This document shows positions 22,441 through 34,530 of a stretch of DNA of 64,000 bases, in pieces. The stretch is from Alligator mississippiensis. Lineage: Eukaryota; Chordata; Crocodylia; Alligatoridae. Within the stretch, counting starts at the first letter, position 1, and every line of letters starts with the position of its first letter. Made by a program: the position numbers and the translations under genes. The stretch is from positions 21,829,001-21,893,000 of the forward strand of contig NC_081827.1 of the NCBI RefSeq assembly GCF_030867095.1, given 5' to 3'. Below the pieces are notes generated by a model. The model did no database searches, had not been told where the DNA came from, and worked only from the letters and a program-made list of their open reading frames with translations.

Positions 22441-23308
22441 GTTACACGGGGCAACCAGGGGGATGTGCTGCAGCTCCTAGGACTCCCTGCTTGTACATGG
22501 GTGCTGGGATACCATGGCATGGTGCAGACAGGCCAGGAAACAGAGGCATGTGCAAGTCATGTTGGCAGGCACTCGACCTGAGGCTCTTCTTGAAGCCTAG
22601 GGTTGGGTGTGGGGGGCAGTCTGCACTGATATAGCAGAGGGTTGGGGTGTGGTGACCCATGCCCAGCAGCCAACCAGGGGTGGCTCACCCATTTTGTGCT
22701 GCATAGGAGTCTTCAACAGCCCAGGGAGCCGGTAGAGCACTCTGGGAGGTGTGCAAGAGTGCCCCCTACCTGCTGGCCTTAGCCAATGTGTTTAGGCTCC
22801 AAGTCCGCTTCCACCAAACAGCAAATGTCTGTTTTGTTGACTGTTGTACTAACTTATGGTGCTTTAAGTAAAGCATGATAGTTAGAATCCTTCTGCCACA
22901 AGCCTTTTGAATGTCTGTACTCAGTCTAAATCAGCCCTAGATGGCAGGGATGCTGGCTTGTGTTTAAAAAAAAAAGTTAACCCCAGATTAAATTGATCAG
23001 AGAACAGATTAATGATGCATACTATATAGTAACAATCCCAATTGTAAAGTTACTGATCATATTCTGAAGCATAAATGTATACAGGCAAGTAATTTATTAA
23101 GTAGTGCAACTATATACTGTATATCCACTTCACTTTTGCTACATACAGAGATCAATTTATTGAACAATAAATGTGTTGTGTGTCCATATTCTAAAAGGAG
23201 AAGAAAGATAGAAAGTAGGATTGGCAGCGTATACAGGTGATGTCACATGGCAGAGCCTTTGTTTCAGTTTTGACCTAATTTAGTGCCTAGCCCACTGCAC
23301 TATATTAG
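22441..23308. other. flank of the Harbinger relic and unrecognised sequence
   Basis: GC-rich to about 22800, possibly the 5' part of the Harbinger element, then AT-rich single-copy-like DNA. No terminal inverted repeat could be paired with confidence. Confidence 0.35.
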
Positions 23309-23600
23309 GCATGTCTACACATTGCTGTATGGCAACGCAGCGATGCACTACATTGCTGTACAGTGCACTATGGTGATATAGCAATCACCTGTGTCCACAT
23401 GTGATTGCCAGCTACATCACCATATCAGCATACTCCCCAGGTATAGCATGCCACTATGGCAACATAGATGCAAAATTTAACCATGCACTGTGTGCATAAC
23501 AGAGTAACTGCCCATACTGCACCATGCTTTAGTACTTCCAAAAGGAACTAGTAAAGCTCAGTGCTGTAGCAGTTTCACTGTACATCCATTGCCTAACAAA
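23309..23600. mobile_element. possible MITE remnant
   Basis: GCATGTCTACACATTGCTGT at about 23311 is in the style of reptile MITE ends ('gtctacac'), and the next 100 bases hold short inverted words around GCTGTACAGTGCAC and GTGTCCACATGTGATTGCC. A matching right end was not found, so this may be one half of an element. Confidence 0.35.
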
Positions 23601-24049
23601 ATTATAATAATATCTGCCTCACCACACACATACAGCCTGCTGTGATTCTAGCCCAATAAGGAAATAAAACATTTCAGTAGCCTTAGTCACTAATACATCA
23701 GGTTATGTTCACTTTCTCAGCAGCGCTACACACATGATAGGAATAATAATGCATCCCAATGATAAGAAATGTTCTTATCATAATGTTAACAGTCTTGTAA
23801 GGTAGATATTATTTTATCAATGAATACTTACTGTAGAAAGATGGCCCTGCACTACTTCAATAAACATCAGGCAAACATCTCACTGAAGTATCACAACTGT
23901 GTTCCAGTTCCAGTCTGCATCATGTTTACTGATAAGGTAGTCCAATACTACTGGTCTCTGTGATTTGTAAATATCCAAACCAAGGGCACAGCTATATCCC
24001 CTAATCATTCATGCAATACAGTGCAACAAAACAGTACAAGAAACCTCCG
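23601..24049. other. unrecognised sequence
   Basis: AT-rich, no feature seen. Confidence 0.4.
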
Positions 24050-25098
24050 TGGAGTTTGTAGTGGGCCAGTAGGGGGTGCTCCCACACTAAGCCACCCACC
24101 TTATTGCACCTGGCCACCTTCCAGGCTCTGAGTGCATCCCTTGGGGTGCCTCATGTCTGGCCGCCCCCCTTCCTGGAGCATAACAGCTAGCCTGGGAGTA
24201 ATGGCACCCCCACCCAGGGTCTAGAGTGATCCATGCTCTGTGCCTCCTGGGAAACAGGCCTAATAGCACTTGAGGGTACTCGACCCACTTCAAGAACTTG
24301 GGGTGCTTCTCTCAGTCTGAAGCACAAATAGTGGTCTCCTTTAGTCAGTTGAACCAAGGGGACCCCACGGCATAATCTAGACCCATTCTCAATAAGTCTC
24401 CCATGCTATGTACAAAGGAAAACTTTATTGGTTACAAGGAGTAGGTTTGGAATAGGGTACAGTTTAGAGCAATATCAAAGAAATCCCATGGAGAAAACAG
24501 GGTGGCTGGGTAGCCTTTGGTCACGCATGTGAGTTACTGCAAGCTATAAATCTAGTTAGATCTCAGGTAGCTTACTCACAAGTATCCAGAGGCAGGTGGA
24601 CATTCCTTCTGGAGGCAGGCAGTTCATTGATCATGAGTTTCAAGAGAGAGAGCAAGTTTCAGATGGTCCAGCTCTTCTGTCTCTGAATTTTCATCATGGC
24701 TACAGTACCTCCTCCTGGGCAGTCCTTAACTTATGTAGACCTTATGACCTCATTTACCTGGTCCAATGGAGGCCATCACCTGTTGACTGCCAGCCAACCA
24801 ACTTGAAATGCATCACTGGTTGCTGGGTAGACTGGCAGGGTCTCTAGCCCCCTCCCAGTCATGTTGGCATTGCTTAGAACAATAGGGAGCGTAAGCCGCT
24901 CACCCAGGTATGTGATGCCAGTCACGCAGGCAGAGGGAACGGGTTTCCCCTCTCCCTCAGGAATGTATCCAGCTCAGGTTATAACTCAGGGTCTCCTGAG
25001 AGAGGGGGCAGAGGAGTCTGCCCTTTGCAGTGACCATGTTAACCAAATTGTCACATAGCAGACTTTTTGGGGAGGGACAGAGGTGGCATTCTGCCACA
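24050..25098 (-). mobile_element. possible LTR retroelement fossil
   Basis: Read on the minus strand from 25098 it begins TGTGGCAGAATGCC, has an AATAAAG poly(A)-like signal at 24429-24423, and has mixed GC composition without coding frames, compatible with an LTR about 1 kb long or a shorter LTR plus internal remnant. The 3' limit is uncertain and no partner LTR or target duplication was seen. A candidate with the same TGTGGCAG start lies at 28439. Old; class not assigned. Confidence 0.3.
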
Positions 25099-25503
25099 GA
25101 GCTCTGACAGTAATAACCAGGATTTAATTAGGCAAGTCTGTGGGAAGGTTAGAGGCAGCAGCTTGGTTTGGTCTGAGCTATAATTATTCGAGCTAGAATA
25201 CTGCTAGAATTTCTGAAGTTCTCAAATTTAGTTTCTATTGCAGCAATGTAAGTTATTCTTCCTTCATCTTCCTGCACATTATGATTCTATGAGTGACCTT
25301 GGCAGGCAGCACCATTCTTAATTTCGTTGTCTCTTGAACATTTTTCCTTCATCCAACTTGCCAATGTGATCAATATAAAATGCTGTGGTCCAGTTTCTGA
25401 CTTGTCTTTTGGAGTGACTCTACGTAGAAAAATGAGCTTAGAACATTATTAAATCAGAATATTAGTGATTTGGTCTAGAAGCAAATAGTTTAACAAAGTT
25501 CAG
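25099..25503. other. unrecognised spacer
   Basis: No feature recognised. Confidence 0.4.
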
Positions 25504-25614
25504 CATTTTTTTAAGGGCATTATGAACATTTGTTCCAGTACATATTGTGGCACTGTTGCTGGGGCGGGTGTGTGTGGGGGGGTGTTCTGTGTGTTTTCCT
25601 CTATTATTATGTTT
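25504..25614 (+). repeat. unnamed dispersed repeat, copy 1
   Basis: TTAAGGGCATTATGAACATT then TGTTCCAGTACATATTG is matched on the opposite strand at 29999-30045, and GTTTTCCTCTATTATTATG (25592) at 29951-29971. Copy 1 has a GT/GGGG-rich insert (25557-25590) that copy 2 lacks. The family is not recognised. Confidence 0.7.
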
Positions 25615-28267
25615 GCCAAGTATACATGAGATTCTGTGTTGCATTACTTACATACCTCTAGGCTTGTAATTAAAGGTGTTACTGGCACATTCCAAGGCAG
25701 GTTCAACCCAGCTAACTCTGGTATCGATTATAGTGTTTCTGCAGCAGCACAGAGCTCAGCATAGCTTACCAAACCTGCCCAGGCATCCTGATCTCCTTGC
25801 TGTCAATATACAACCCAGCTAGTTGAAAGAAAGCTATATGTTATATGAGCTGCTTTCACACCTGTTGATGGCATTATAGAAATACCCTGTGGGACTCAGA
25901 AGAGAAAATATGTACCCATTTGCATCAAAATGTCTAGTGTCGTGTGCACTTGGACTAAGTTGAGTTTTGACAGCCTTCTGCAGTTGACGTCCAGGTCCTC
26001 CAGGTCTTTCTTAACTTGCCCACCATGTGTTTACCTCAAAAAAAGAATAAAGAAATGGGAGGTTCCTGTGCTGATAAAGACTATCATGAGCGTGTTCCCA
26101 TTGATGGTGTTTCTTGGGGCTCTGTCTCCCCTACACCCCATCCATTCACCAACTAAAACTTGATGGTGCCAGTTGTTACAGTTGTGAGCAAGTGGTGTCT
26201 GATTTTTCCCCTTGTCCGTAATTTGTTCTCAGTCCCCTTTGTGTCAGGATGAGGAGCACACTTATAAATTGATCTGGGGCACCTGGGCACCTGATGGCTT
26301 AGTTCATCATATGCCTGAAATTGCCCTGCTCACTCTGCTAATTCTAAATTAAATATCTATACAATCAATTCATAGGCAATATAATAAATAATAATCCCAA
26401 TAGAAAATTCAGTGATCAATTTGTTAGCCTCCTTGCTTTTGTTGCTTCAACTTTATTAATCAATTATTAAGAGAATTCACCCCACATCAATTATGCACAC
26501 AGCTCAGGGCTGTCCCTCCTTCTTATCTTTGATCAATTTACCTTACCCTTCTTGTGGAGTGTTTGTCCTCCAGACTTTGGCATGAGGCTCTCCCAACATC
26601 AGTGATTCTTGTCTTCAGGTGTCTGGACACAGGCTTCCATGCAGAGCTTTCTGCTCCCCTGTCCTGTACCATCAAAACCTATCCTTCACCATCAGACAGT
26701 TCTCCAGTCTGGTGAACCAGCATGACTGCTTACCCTGTTCACTGCTGAAGTGAGTGATGCAGGCATATTGCCCTTTCTCCCCCAGCTGACCGGCATTCCT
26801 GTTCTTTTAAGCTCCAGCAGCTGGCATGGGCTTGTGATGTCACAACCCACCTGTTTCTTAATCCTCAGCATGCAGGTGCTCAGAAACCACAGTGTTGGTA
26901 CCATGCACTGCTCCATACTCTGCTTTCTCCAGCTGCTCCTGGTAAGAACCATCCCTTTTCTGCCCTTGCCAAGCAAAACAAGTAGGTGGTCAGCATCTCA
27001 CCCAAACTGCCCAGCTCAACGTCACTCCAGGGGCTACACGTATACTTTGTCATTTGGCAACAACATATAAACCATGCATGCTCCACTGCTAAAACACTTC
27101 CCCCAATTTAGTCTACCCACAGCATGCCTCCTATACCAGGCCAGTGGAGGGGGGCAGAACTTTGGAGGACAGCCTTAAGCAGTCTGTCACAGTGTCTGTA
27201 CCAGAGGCCATCACGTGGGCCAAATCAGAACTTTTAAGGCCCTTTTCTGATGGGCAATGGGTTTGGAGAACAGATGAAGATCTCACCCTAGGGACATTTT
27301 TACATCCCATTTTCATGCATAATATACTACACTAAATAGGTTCAAGCCACTGCTGTAATCAATGGTCTACAACTTTAGGTTAATGTTGTTACAATTGTAT
27401 TTGGGGGTTTTAAAAGCAAATGTGTAATCTCTTATATGCACCTTTCTTTACTCCACTGTGAATCCAATAGTAGCTGTCTCAACAGGAGGGCTAGAAATAT
27501 AATTTATAGATTTATTCTAGGGGGTTAAAACAAATTTTATATTCTTAAAAACAGTTTATTGAAACAGACAAGATTTAGTTCTTGATATATTCCAGTTATT
27601 TATGAGCTATGGTATGTTCACAGATTATAAAAAGAAAAGAAACTAATTTTTGATTGATCTCAAATTGTTATAGTTAGTTGCAAATACTTCTTGGGTGATA
27701 AAATGACCTCCTTATCCTACATTCCTTTCCTTCAGGTTTTAAGCCCTGATAAGAACTAGGAGCGGGTTGTAAGAAGGAACTTGTTAATTAAATATTCTTC
27801 ATGCAGAATACTGATTGCCTCCTGAAGTTCTGGGACATCTATCGATTTTTTTTTTTTTCTTTCATGAACAATGCCTTTGTACAAATTTCCTAAAGCTGCA
27901 TATTAGGAGGAAGCAAAAAAATCCGATAAAATCTTGGAGCTCATCCTGTAGCTAAAATTCCAGAATGTTTTTATGTATTCTACCCTCCTTCTCTCATGAA
28001 TCAACAAGGTCATCCTATGTTTTTGGTTATGTAAACTTAAATAAAATTAGCATAAACATATAAGCAACTGTGTAATATCAGGCTTTATCCCAAGAGGAGT
28101 TCTTCTGGCATTATAATTACTTGAGTCCCAGTTTTGTGGATTTTGTGCCTCACCAGAATTCTAGGTCAGAGCTTGCTACATTACTCCATTCCCTAATTGT
28201 TTAGAACCTAATACCTAACATTTGGTTCTGCCCTGATTTTATTATGGGAATGCACGACATTGTTACT
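25615..28267. other. unrecognised sequence, 2.6 kb
   Basis: No gene, RNA or repeat family recognised. T-run at 27848-27859. Frames at 26692-27086 have no domain. Confidence 0.4.
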
Positions 28268-28327
28268 GGGATCCATTGTCCTTGAGAGAGAGTCCTTGGG
28301 ATTCATTGTCAGTAAGAGAGAGTCCCT
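28268..28327 (+). repeat. two-copy 30-bp tandem repeat
   Basis: GGGATCCATTGTCCTTGAGA at 28268 recurs as GGGATTCATTGTCAGTAAGA at 28298, and each is followed by GAGAGTCC. Simple local duplication. Confidence 0.8.
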
Positions 28328-28438
28328 GCCCCAAAGAATTTACTGTCTCAAAAGATGTGATGTTAAATGTATATGGAGCCATATACGTCATTCAATCCAT
28401 GCAGAGAAGTCTTGTCATCTTCAATGAAAGTTGCAGCC

Positions 28439-28805
28439 TGTGGCAGGGCACCTTTGGTGCCTGCCACTTTAAGAGGCTTAAGCAGGTTATGGAGCAGCTG
28501 TCAGGAACAGTGTAACCTAACAAGGGAGTCACATGACTGCAAGAGGGCTCCTGGATTGGAGGATGGGGCTGGGCAGCCTCAGTATAAACCCAGGCCATCA
28601 AAGCTTAGCTGGCAGTTGCTGTAGGGATGCCACCGGAGTAATATTGCCTAGCCACAATTGCTGCTCCCAGAACACCTGGAGGTCAAGGGTATTAACTTAT
28701 AGGGGTGTAGGAGGTTCCTGGTCCTGGGGAATGACCTAAAACTACACCCTGTTGGGGTTGGATGGTTTGGTGGGGCTGCCTGTGGCAGGGTGGTCCTCAG
28801 AAAAT
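28439..28805 (+). mobile_element. possible solo LTR fossil
   Basis: The start TGTGGCAGGGCACCTTTGGT is followed by an inverted word (GGTGCCTGCCA). A TATA-like GTATAAACCC lies at 28582 and GC-rich sequence follows to about 28800, where TGTGGCAGGG recurs. This layout fits a short LTR but the right end and target duplication are not established. Low-confidence fossil. Confidence 0.25.
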
Positions 28806-29334
28806 GTCATACCAGTGCCTCCCTAGTAAAAGGCAAATATGGGGCACTGTATAGCCTCAGCCCCCATGCCCTGGTAGGTTACCCCATAGATGGGACAGTC
28901 GAGGGGTCCAGGCATGTCATCCGAGGCTCGAGCGGTGTAAGGCCTAGTAGCCCCAGGGCTCGGAAAGAACTGTAAGAGTGGGGTAGGTCCCAGCCCCCTG
29001 CCCCGACACAGTGGTGGGGCAGCTAGCAACAAGCTAGCTTCTAGCTGCCCCACCAGCAGATTGGAGCAGAGAGCTGGGGCCTGCCCCTCCCCTGTAGCTC
29101 TTTCCAAGCCCCATGCCCCTGATCAGGGAGCCAGGGCCAGAAACTCACTGCTGCCAGGGCAGAAAGACATTATCCCTGCCCCATCAGCAAGCAGCTCCCT
29201 AGGGCCAGGAGACTCTTCGCCCAGTGCTCCCTAGTCCTGAGCTAGCATCCAGGGGGATCCCAGAGCTCACCCAGTGGCAGCAGAGACATATGGCAGGGCT
29301 TCAGGGAACTGCGTACAAATCTTCTCCCTAATCC
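28806..29334. other. GC-rich unclassified sequence
   Basis: Contains the inverted word GGGGCAGCTAG...CTAGCTGCCCC at 29017-29053. It may be the body of the MITE whose end lies at 29335-29432. Confidence 0.4.
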
Positions 29335-29432
29335 CACATGTGTAGACACCTACCTGAAACCTTTTACTTTGCAGTAACTTACTGTACAGTAAATCTAGGA
29401 TGAAGTAAATGCATATGTAGACACACCCAGTA
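29335..29432. mobile_element. MITE terminus
   Basis: The right end, read on the complement, is GGGTGTGTCTACATATGC, closely resembling the ends at 51065 (GGGTGCATCTACATGTGC) and 6941. Inside, ACTTACTGTACAGTAA is palindromic. An inner copy, CACATGTGTAGACACC, sits at 29335-29351. A left end was not found. Confidence 0.5.
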
Positions 29433-29950
29433 AGGCTTGTTCTTTGGTTAACTAAGTACATGTTCCCTCCATCTCTGTATTGTGTTTTGGGGAGTCCATT
29501 TATTCAAAAACACAACCAGAGCCAGTGGGAGTTTTGCTTTGACTTCAGTTCATTTAGATTTAGCCAACTATATTTCTATCCTGTTTCAGCAGAGGAACTC
29601 CAACCACATTATGTAAGCTAGAAACATTAATGTAAAAATACTAATTTGTAGTGCTGTAACTAGTTTTTAAACCTCTTTAAGTTTTCTAATTTGAATTCGC
29701 CAAAGATTCAGTTCATGTCATGGACTAAAGCTTCCAAAATTGTAGGTGTGTGCAGTGGTAAACAGACAGTGTGTGGGAACTTAATGAAGACAGCAAGTTT
29801 GAATAAAATCACAAAATGTCTGGTTTTTTTTCTGATACTATTGATGGGTATTGTGTATATAAAGGACAACAAAACAGTATGGACCCTCTATATTTCAACT
29901 GAATATTTTCACAAAATGATACCATATCGTGTTTCCCACAAATGTTCTCT
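29433..29950. other. unrecognised sequence
   Basis: AT-rich, no feature seen. Confidence 0.4.
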
Positions 29951-30045
29951 CAAATGATAATAGAGGAAAACATACACAAAATAAAACCTAACAATGGTGC
30001 AACAATACGTACTGGAACAAATGTTCATAACGCCCTTAAAAAATA
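29951..30045 (-). repeat. unnamed dispersed repeat, copy 2
   Basis: Opposite-strand counterpart of 25504-25614 with near-identical words such as CCAGTACGTATTG and ATGAACATTTGTTCC on the complement. It is shorter than copy 1 because it lacks the GT-rich insert. Confidence 0.7.
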
Positions 30046-30414
30046 TGCACCCATAAATACTGCAGGCTAGTAAGGATGTCTCGTACTCCCATCACTCTAT
30101 AGAAGTGTACCAAGGCAGCTAGGCACCCAGGACAATGATGTATGAACATAGCGATGACTTCCAGCTGCCACTGTACTACTGGCCTCACTATCCTCATGCA
30201 TCCCACTGCTCTAGGTGCCCAGATGCTTTGTTATACTTCTATAAGGAAATGTTGATGCATTCAGTAGTAACAACTGATCAAAATAATCACAGTGCCATTT
30301 TGGAGCGCTCCCAACAGCTGATTAAGACTCCTGTTTTTTGTATCAGTGCTTGTTAAGCAGCACTGGAAACATCGAGTACAAGGGGAATGCTTATGTTTCT
30401 GATCAAAAGGAAGA

Positions 30415-30440
30415 CATTATTATTATTATTATTATTATTA
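30415..30440 (+). repeat. (ATT)n microsatellite
   Basis: An uninterrupted trinucleotide run of about eight to nine ATT units. Simple repeat. Confidence 0.95.
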
Positions 30441-30441
30441 C

Positions 30442-32715
30442 TACAGTCTAACGCATATGAAGCACCATTGTAGAAAGAACCAAGAATTATATTGGTGAGC
30501 ACAGCTACCTGTAAATTAAGCAACAGATCCATAGTGCTGTCATGAAAATGAGTGCATGTGACTCCATAGTCACCCTCTTTTAAATCTTATGAATGACCAA
30601 AACTCCTGTGCTCCTACTACAGAACCAGAGCTCTTTCAGAATCCAGGCCTCTCCTTTTTACAAGGCAACAGTTCTCTGTGGAAATGGAGGTGTCTCCTGC
30701 CTCACAAAAACTTTCATGCTTACATTTCCTCCATTAATTTTACTCCCTTCTTGGTGTGTGGTATTTATAAAATCATGAAATAATCATATTTTCAGTTTAA
30801 CAGCCAAGGAGAGCCAGTCTGGAAGAAGCAGACTGAGCAGAGCTCTAGACTGAAAGAATTTTCATTTTTTTTTTTAACATTAACTTATGGCTTTGAGAGT
30901 CTGGGGTTTAAATCCACAGCCCTAATTGCCTATGCAGATCAGGATTGTAAAGTAAAAGCAAGTGGAAAGTTGTTTACTGTGTTTCTGAGGGCAGTTCATC
31001 AGGATAAAAAAATGGATTTCTGTCAATTAAGATGCAAAATGATGAATGCTGTTGTACTGGAGAGAGCCCCAGTATGAAATAAGTCATGTGGTAGAAATGC
31101 TGGGGAGTCCATTGGCTTGTGCTCCTCCAAATGCTGTGCTGTTGGTGATGGACAGACAAAGGGGTTGACCCACGGGTCCTCTCTTTACACTCCCCAGTAC
31201 TTGCATTTAATCCTATACTAGGACAGTCCTGATCTCCCTAGGACCTGCTCTGTTTGCAGAATTCCACGATTTGGCCCCAAAATGGTCCCAAAAGCTTCCC
31301 TCATTTATAGGATAGCTATTTTTTTTCATTCAAAATCCCAGAGTTCTGCATCCAAACAGAACTAAAAACTTCTCAATTGTACAGGTTACCAAATTCCCAC
31401 AGCTGCTCCTACAGGTGAGTAATGGCATAAAGCTCACTGTGCAATATTAAGATACTACTCAATTACCTCAGGATAGTTTGAAAGTGGAGAAGGCTGTGAA
31501 TGACACCACAACAAGCACATGGACTGAGTAATTTGAAGATGATCTAATAGCCAGTTCTGGCCACTAGCTCTTTGAATCTATTAAGAAGCTGATGAGCTTG
31601 TATTGTCTTAAATATCATGATTCAGTAACTTCATGATGCCCAAGGGGTTATGATTTTTCTGTAGTTCTATTTTGTTTTAAGCAATAACCAGGCAAACTGG
31701 GAAGTTTGGCAACCACAAAAGCATTCAGTTGGAGGCAGGAAATGGTCAGGGGTACGCAGTTTGGTTGCAGTTTGATTGTACCAAAGTAAGTTCAAAATTA
31801 AGGCAGTACCCAGAGATTATCACATTCGTTTTATATTGACACTTGGGTATCAAGTCATTGGATCAGAATTGTAGAAGTGCCGATAAACTCCACTTATAAA
31901 CCAAGTTCCCTTTTTCCAAGCACCATCTGAATATGGAACAAAAAAGAAAAGAAAAAGGGCCTTACTGCAAAAACATGACAATCTTTTCTCAGTAACGATG
32001 GGTGACATATAAGCTAGACTGAACAAAATGCTTTTAGGTGGTTTGGATGTGGCAAGGTGATTGGCATGCCAAAGCAACAATGAATCCTAAACATGAATCC
32101 TAAGCAACCATTTTAAGAAATGACAATAATTATAGCATATAACAAATAAAAAGCTTTGCTGAAACTCTACGCCCATTGCATTATTCTTGTCAATTTCTCA
32201 ATTACTTTGACTGGAAATAATAATAGGATAAGCCAAACATGAAAAAGTAATTTTTCCTAACTGAGAGCATAGAAGCTATCAGTAACCTTAAAAAAGTCAT
32301 GTGTTGTGTTCCATGTTTCTATCTTCAAAAGATGGACAAGGACAAGGCAGAGGTTGCAACATGTAATAAAGATTGAAAACTCCTTTCTTTGCAAAAAGGA
32401 GCACGTTTGACATCACATTAATGATAAAAGATGGTTGTCGATAAAATGTAAGACAAAGATGACAAGACAAAATGTGTCTAAATAAAAAATGAATGGACAT
32501 AAGGCTTGAAACAGTTTAATATCAGCAAAAATAAGGCAGTCAAGTATGGACAACAGGACATCTTCAATGACATATATGATAAAAGTAAATGTATATGCAT
32601 AAGAAAAGAACAACACTATAAATCTCAAAACTGAAACATTTATTTTTCAGAAACAGACTATAGGACCTAGTACAGAAAAAATCAGCACAATTCTGCTGAC
32701 TCGCCCGCTCTGCGG
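30442..32715. other. unrecognised sequence, 2.3 kb
   Basis: No gene or named repeat recognised; T-run at 30870-30876. Overlapping frames near 32297-32630 are low-complexity and not gene-like. Confidence 0.4.
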
Positions 32716-33170
32716 CTGCATATAGTCGAATGCAGATGTGCTGTACATGGTGCCCCAGACCACATATGCAGGCATTCCCCACATAGCTACCTTGAGGCAT
32801 ACCCCACACTACTACCCCCAGAGATCCCAGGGTCAATAAAAGCCCATGCTGAAAAAAAGCAGGGCAACGGACATGGTGGAAGCATGCACTGCCCAAAACC
32901 GAAGCCTGGCCAGCCAGAACCATGCTCCAGCTGTTGGCCAAGATTTTGGCGATGGCTACAGCCCCAGGAGGCCCCCAGACTCCCAGGCAAAGCTGCAGGA
33001 GCCAGCACAGTTGTTGTCCTCAGCCTCCCCTACTCCACCTGGGGTAACCTGCCACACACCAGACTGCACGTGACATGGGCATTCCCTAGAAACAAGTAGC
33101 ATTGACGCAAGGTTTCCTGCTGCTACTTGTTTCCAGGGACACAAACATCTGCGTTCATCTGGACATGTCC
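32716..33170. mobile_element. non-autonomous TIR element with terminal hairpin
   Basis: The right end on the complement reads GGACATGTCCAGATGAACGC then AGATGTTTGTG; the left end has GTCGAATGCAGATGTGCTG at about 32725. Arms CCCTAGAAACAAGTAGCA (33084-33101) and its near-perfect complement (33121-33138) form a hairpin next to the right end. The body is GC-rich and non-coding. The end resembles the right end of the 17223-18425 element (GGGCACATCCAGACGAGC). Confidence 0.6.
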
Positions 33171-33372
33171 TGACAGACCAAATGAGCCAGGAGATAGCCA
33201 GAGAATGAAACAAGAAAACTTGCAGGGATCAATGCTGATTAGCCCGTGAAGAAGCATGTTAGAAAGCAAACACAAGTTAGGAATGGCTTGTAGAATCCAT
33301 CTGACTGCAATGCTCTACGTAAATGATGACGATCCCAAATACCCCAGCTAACAGAAAAGATCAGGTGGGCAT

Positions 33373-33488
33373 TAGCCATATACAATATTATTGTATTTTG
33401 CATACACCCACATCCAAATACAAGTCAATTATAGCAATATTATTGTATTTTGCATGCGCTCTTACAAAAATCCCAGATGCATCCTGTT
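33373..33488 (+). repeat. local direct repeat, copy 1, with inverted 25-bp segment
   Basis: 33446-33488 is identical at 41 of 43 positions to 34488-34530. Immediately upstream, 33421-33445 matches the complement of 34463-34487, so this 25-bp segment is flipped between the copies. Flanking words TACAATATTATTG and TATTTTGCAT occur twice inside copy 1 (33381 and about 33434), giving short inverted repeats that could have mediated the flip. Confidence 0.85.
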
Positions 33489-33913
33489 ATGGAGAACCTT
33501 TTAAACACCTCTTTTTGTCTCCATTTCACTATGGAGATATGAAGACCAGATCAGAAGTTTTAGTTACAGTTTAATTAAAAGGCCAGATCCTTGGGGCATG
33601 AACATACATACATTTGGAGCTGCCTCAAAAGGGTAATATTTCAAAAGGCACCAGCTGCTATGTTCTAACTGTTACATGCTGACAAGCCGGAAATGATACC
33701 GATGTAGCAAAACCACTCAACTCGAACCCTGCTTCACTTCAATCCTTGCCAATCACTGCAAGAGCTAAGCAGAATAACAAAGCTATAACTGCTTCAGGAT
33801 TCCTGATCAGTACACTGCCAGCCCTGGGCACTTAGGACTTCAGGGTGCCCATGAGGACAGAACTCCCACTCCAAAAGCACAAGCCCTTATTTTTTAAGAA
33901 GGAAAATCTAGCT
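33489..33913. other. unrecognised spacer within the direct repeat pair
   Basis: No feature recognised. Confidence 0.4.
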
Positions 33914-34385
33914 AAGGGGTCAGCAACATTTTTGGGAGGAGTGCCCAAAACACCTCAACTTGTAAGATGTAGGTGTGCCAGGGGCAGACAGTGGGGGAGC
34001 AACAAGGGGTCTGATCCTTGTTGGGGCAGTGCAGCCATCTGCCCTGTGGTACACATGCATCCTGAGAGCCAAGCCAGGGCTCTGTAGCCCCAGTGCAGTT
34101 GCTTGCAGCCTCTGGGCAGGCCCCTGTCACCCATCTTGGAGCCCAGGCTGCTTGCAGGAGGTGGTGGGGTGGTGGGGTCAGCAGCTGCCCCAGGGCCACA
34201 AAGCCCTGACCCACCTCATTGCTGGGAGATGGTGCATGTTCACCTCAAAGCAGATAGTGGAGGAGCCATGAGGGGTCCAATCCCTGTTGTGGCAATGCAA
34301 CCCTAGCCACTTCCCTGCCACTCGCCAAACAAAATGCTTTTGTGTGCCGTGCTCTGGCACATGTGCCAGGGGTTGCCAACCCCTG
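33914..34385 (+). mobile_element. hAT non-autonomous element with internal duplication
   Basis: The left end AAGGGGTCAGCAACATTTTT and the right end, on the complement CAGGGGTTGGCAACCCCTGG, follow the 'caggggtcggcaac...' hAT terminus common in amniotes; GAGGAGTGCCCAAAACACCT and the closing GCACATGTGCCAGG are also typical. Inside, 33987-34037 and 34252-34302 are diverged direct copies (GTGGGGGAGCAACAAGGGGT against GTGGAGGAGCCATGAGGGGT). No exact 8-bp target duplication was found. Confidence 0.75.
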
Positions 34386-34460
34386 CCCCTGAATAAAGTC
34401 TATGACGCCAGAGTTAATTGCCTAATACATGGCAATGGTGCCCATGTGCACACAGACACA

Positions 34461-34530
34461 TACAATAATAATGCTATCATTGACTTGTATTTTGCATGTG
34501 CTATTACAAAAATCCCAGATGCATCCTGTT
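34461..34530 (+). repeat. local direct repeat, copy 2
   Basis: Second copy of the 33421-33488 sequence, 1042 bases downstream, with the 34463-34487 segment in the opposite orientation. The hAT element at 33914-34385 lies between the copies. Confidence 0.85.
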
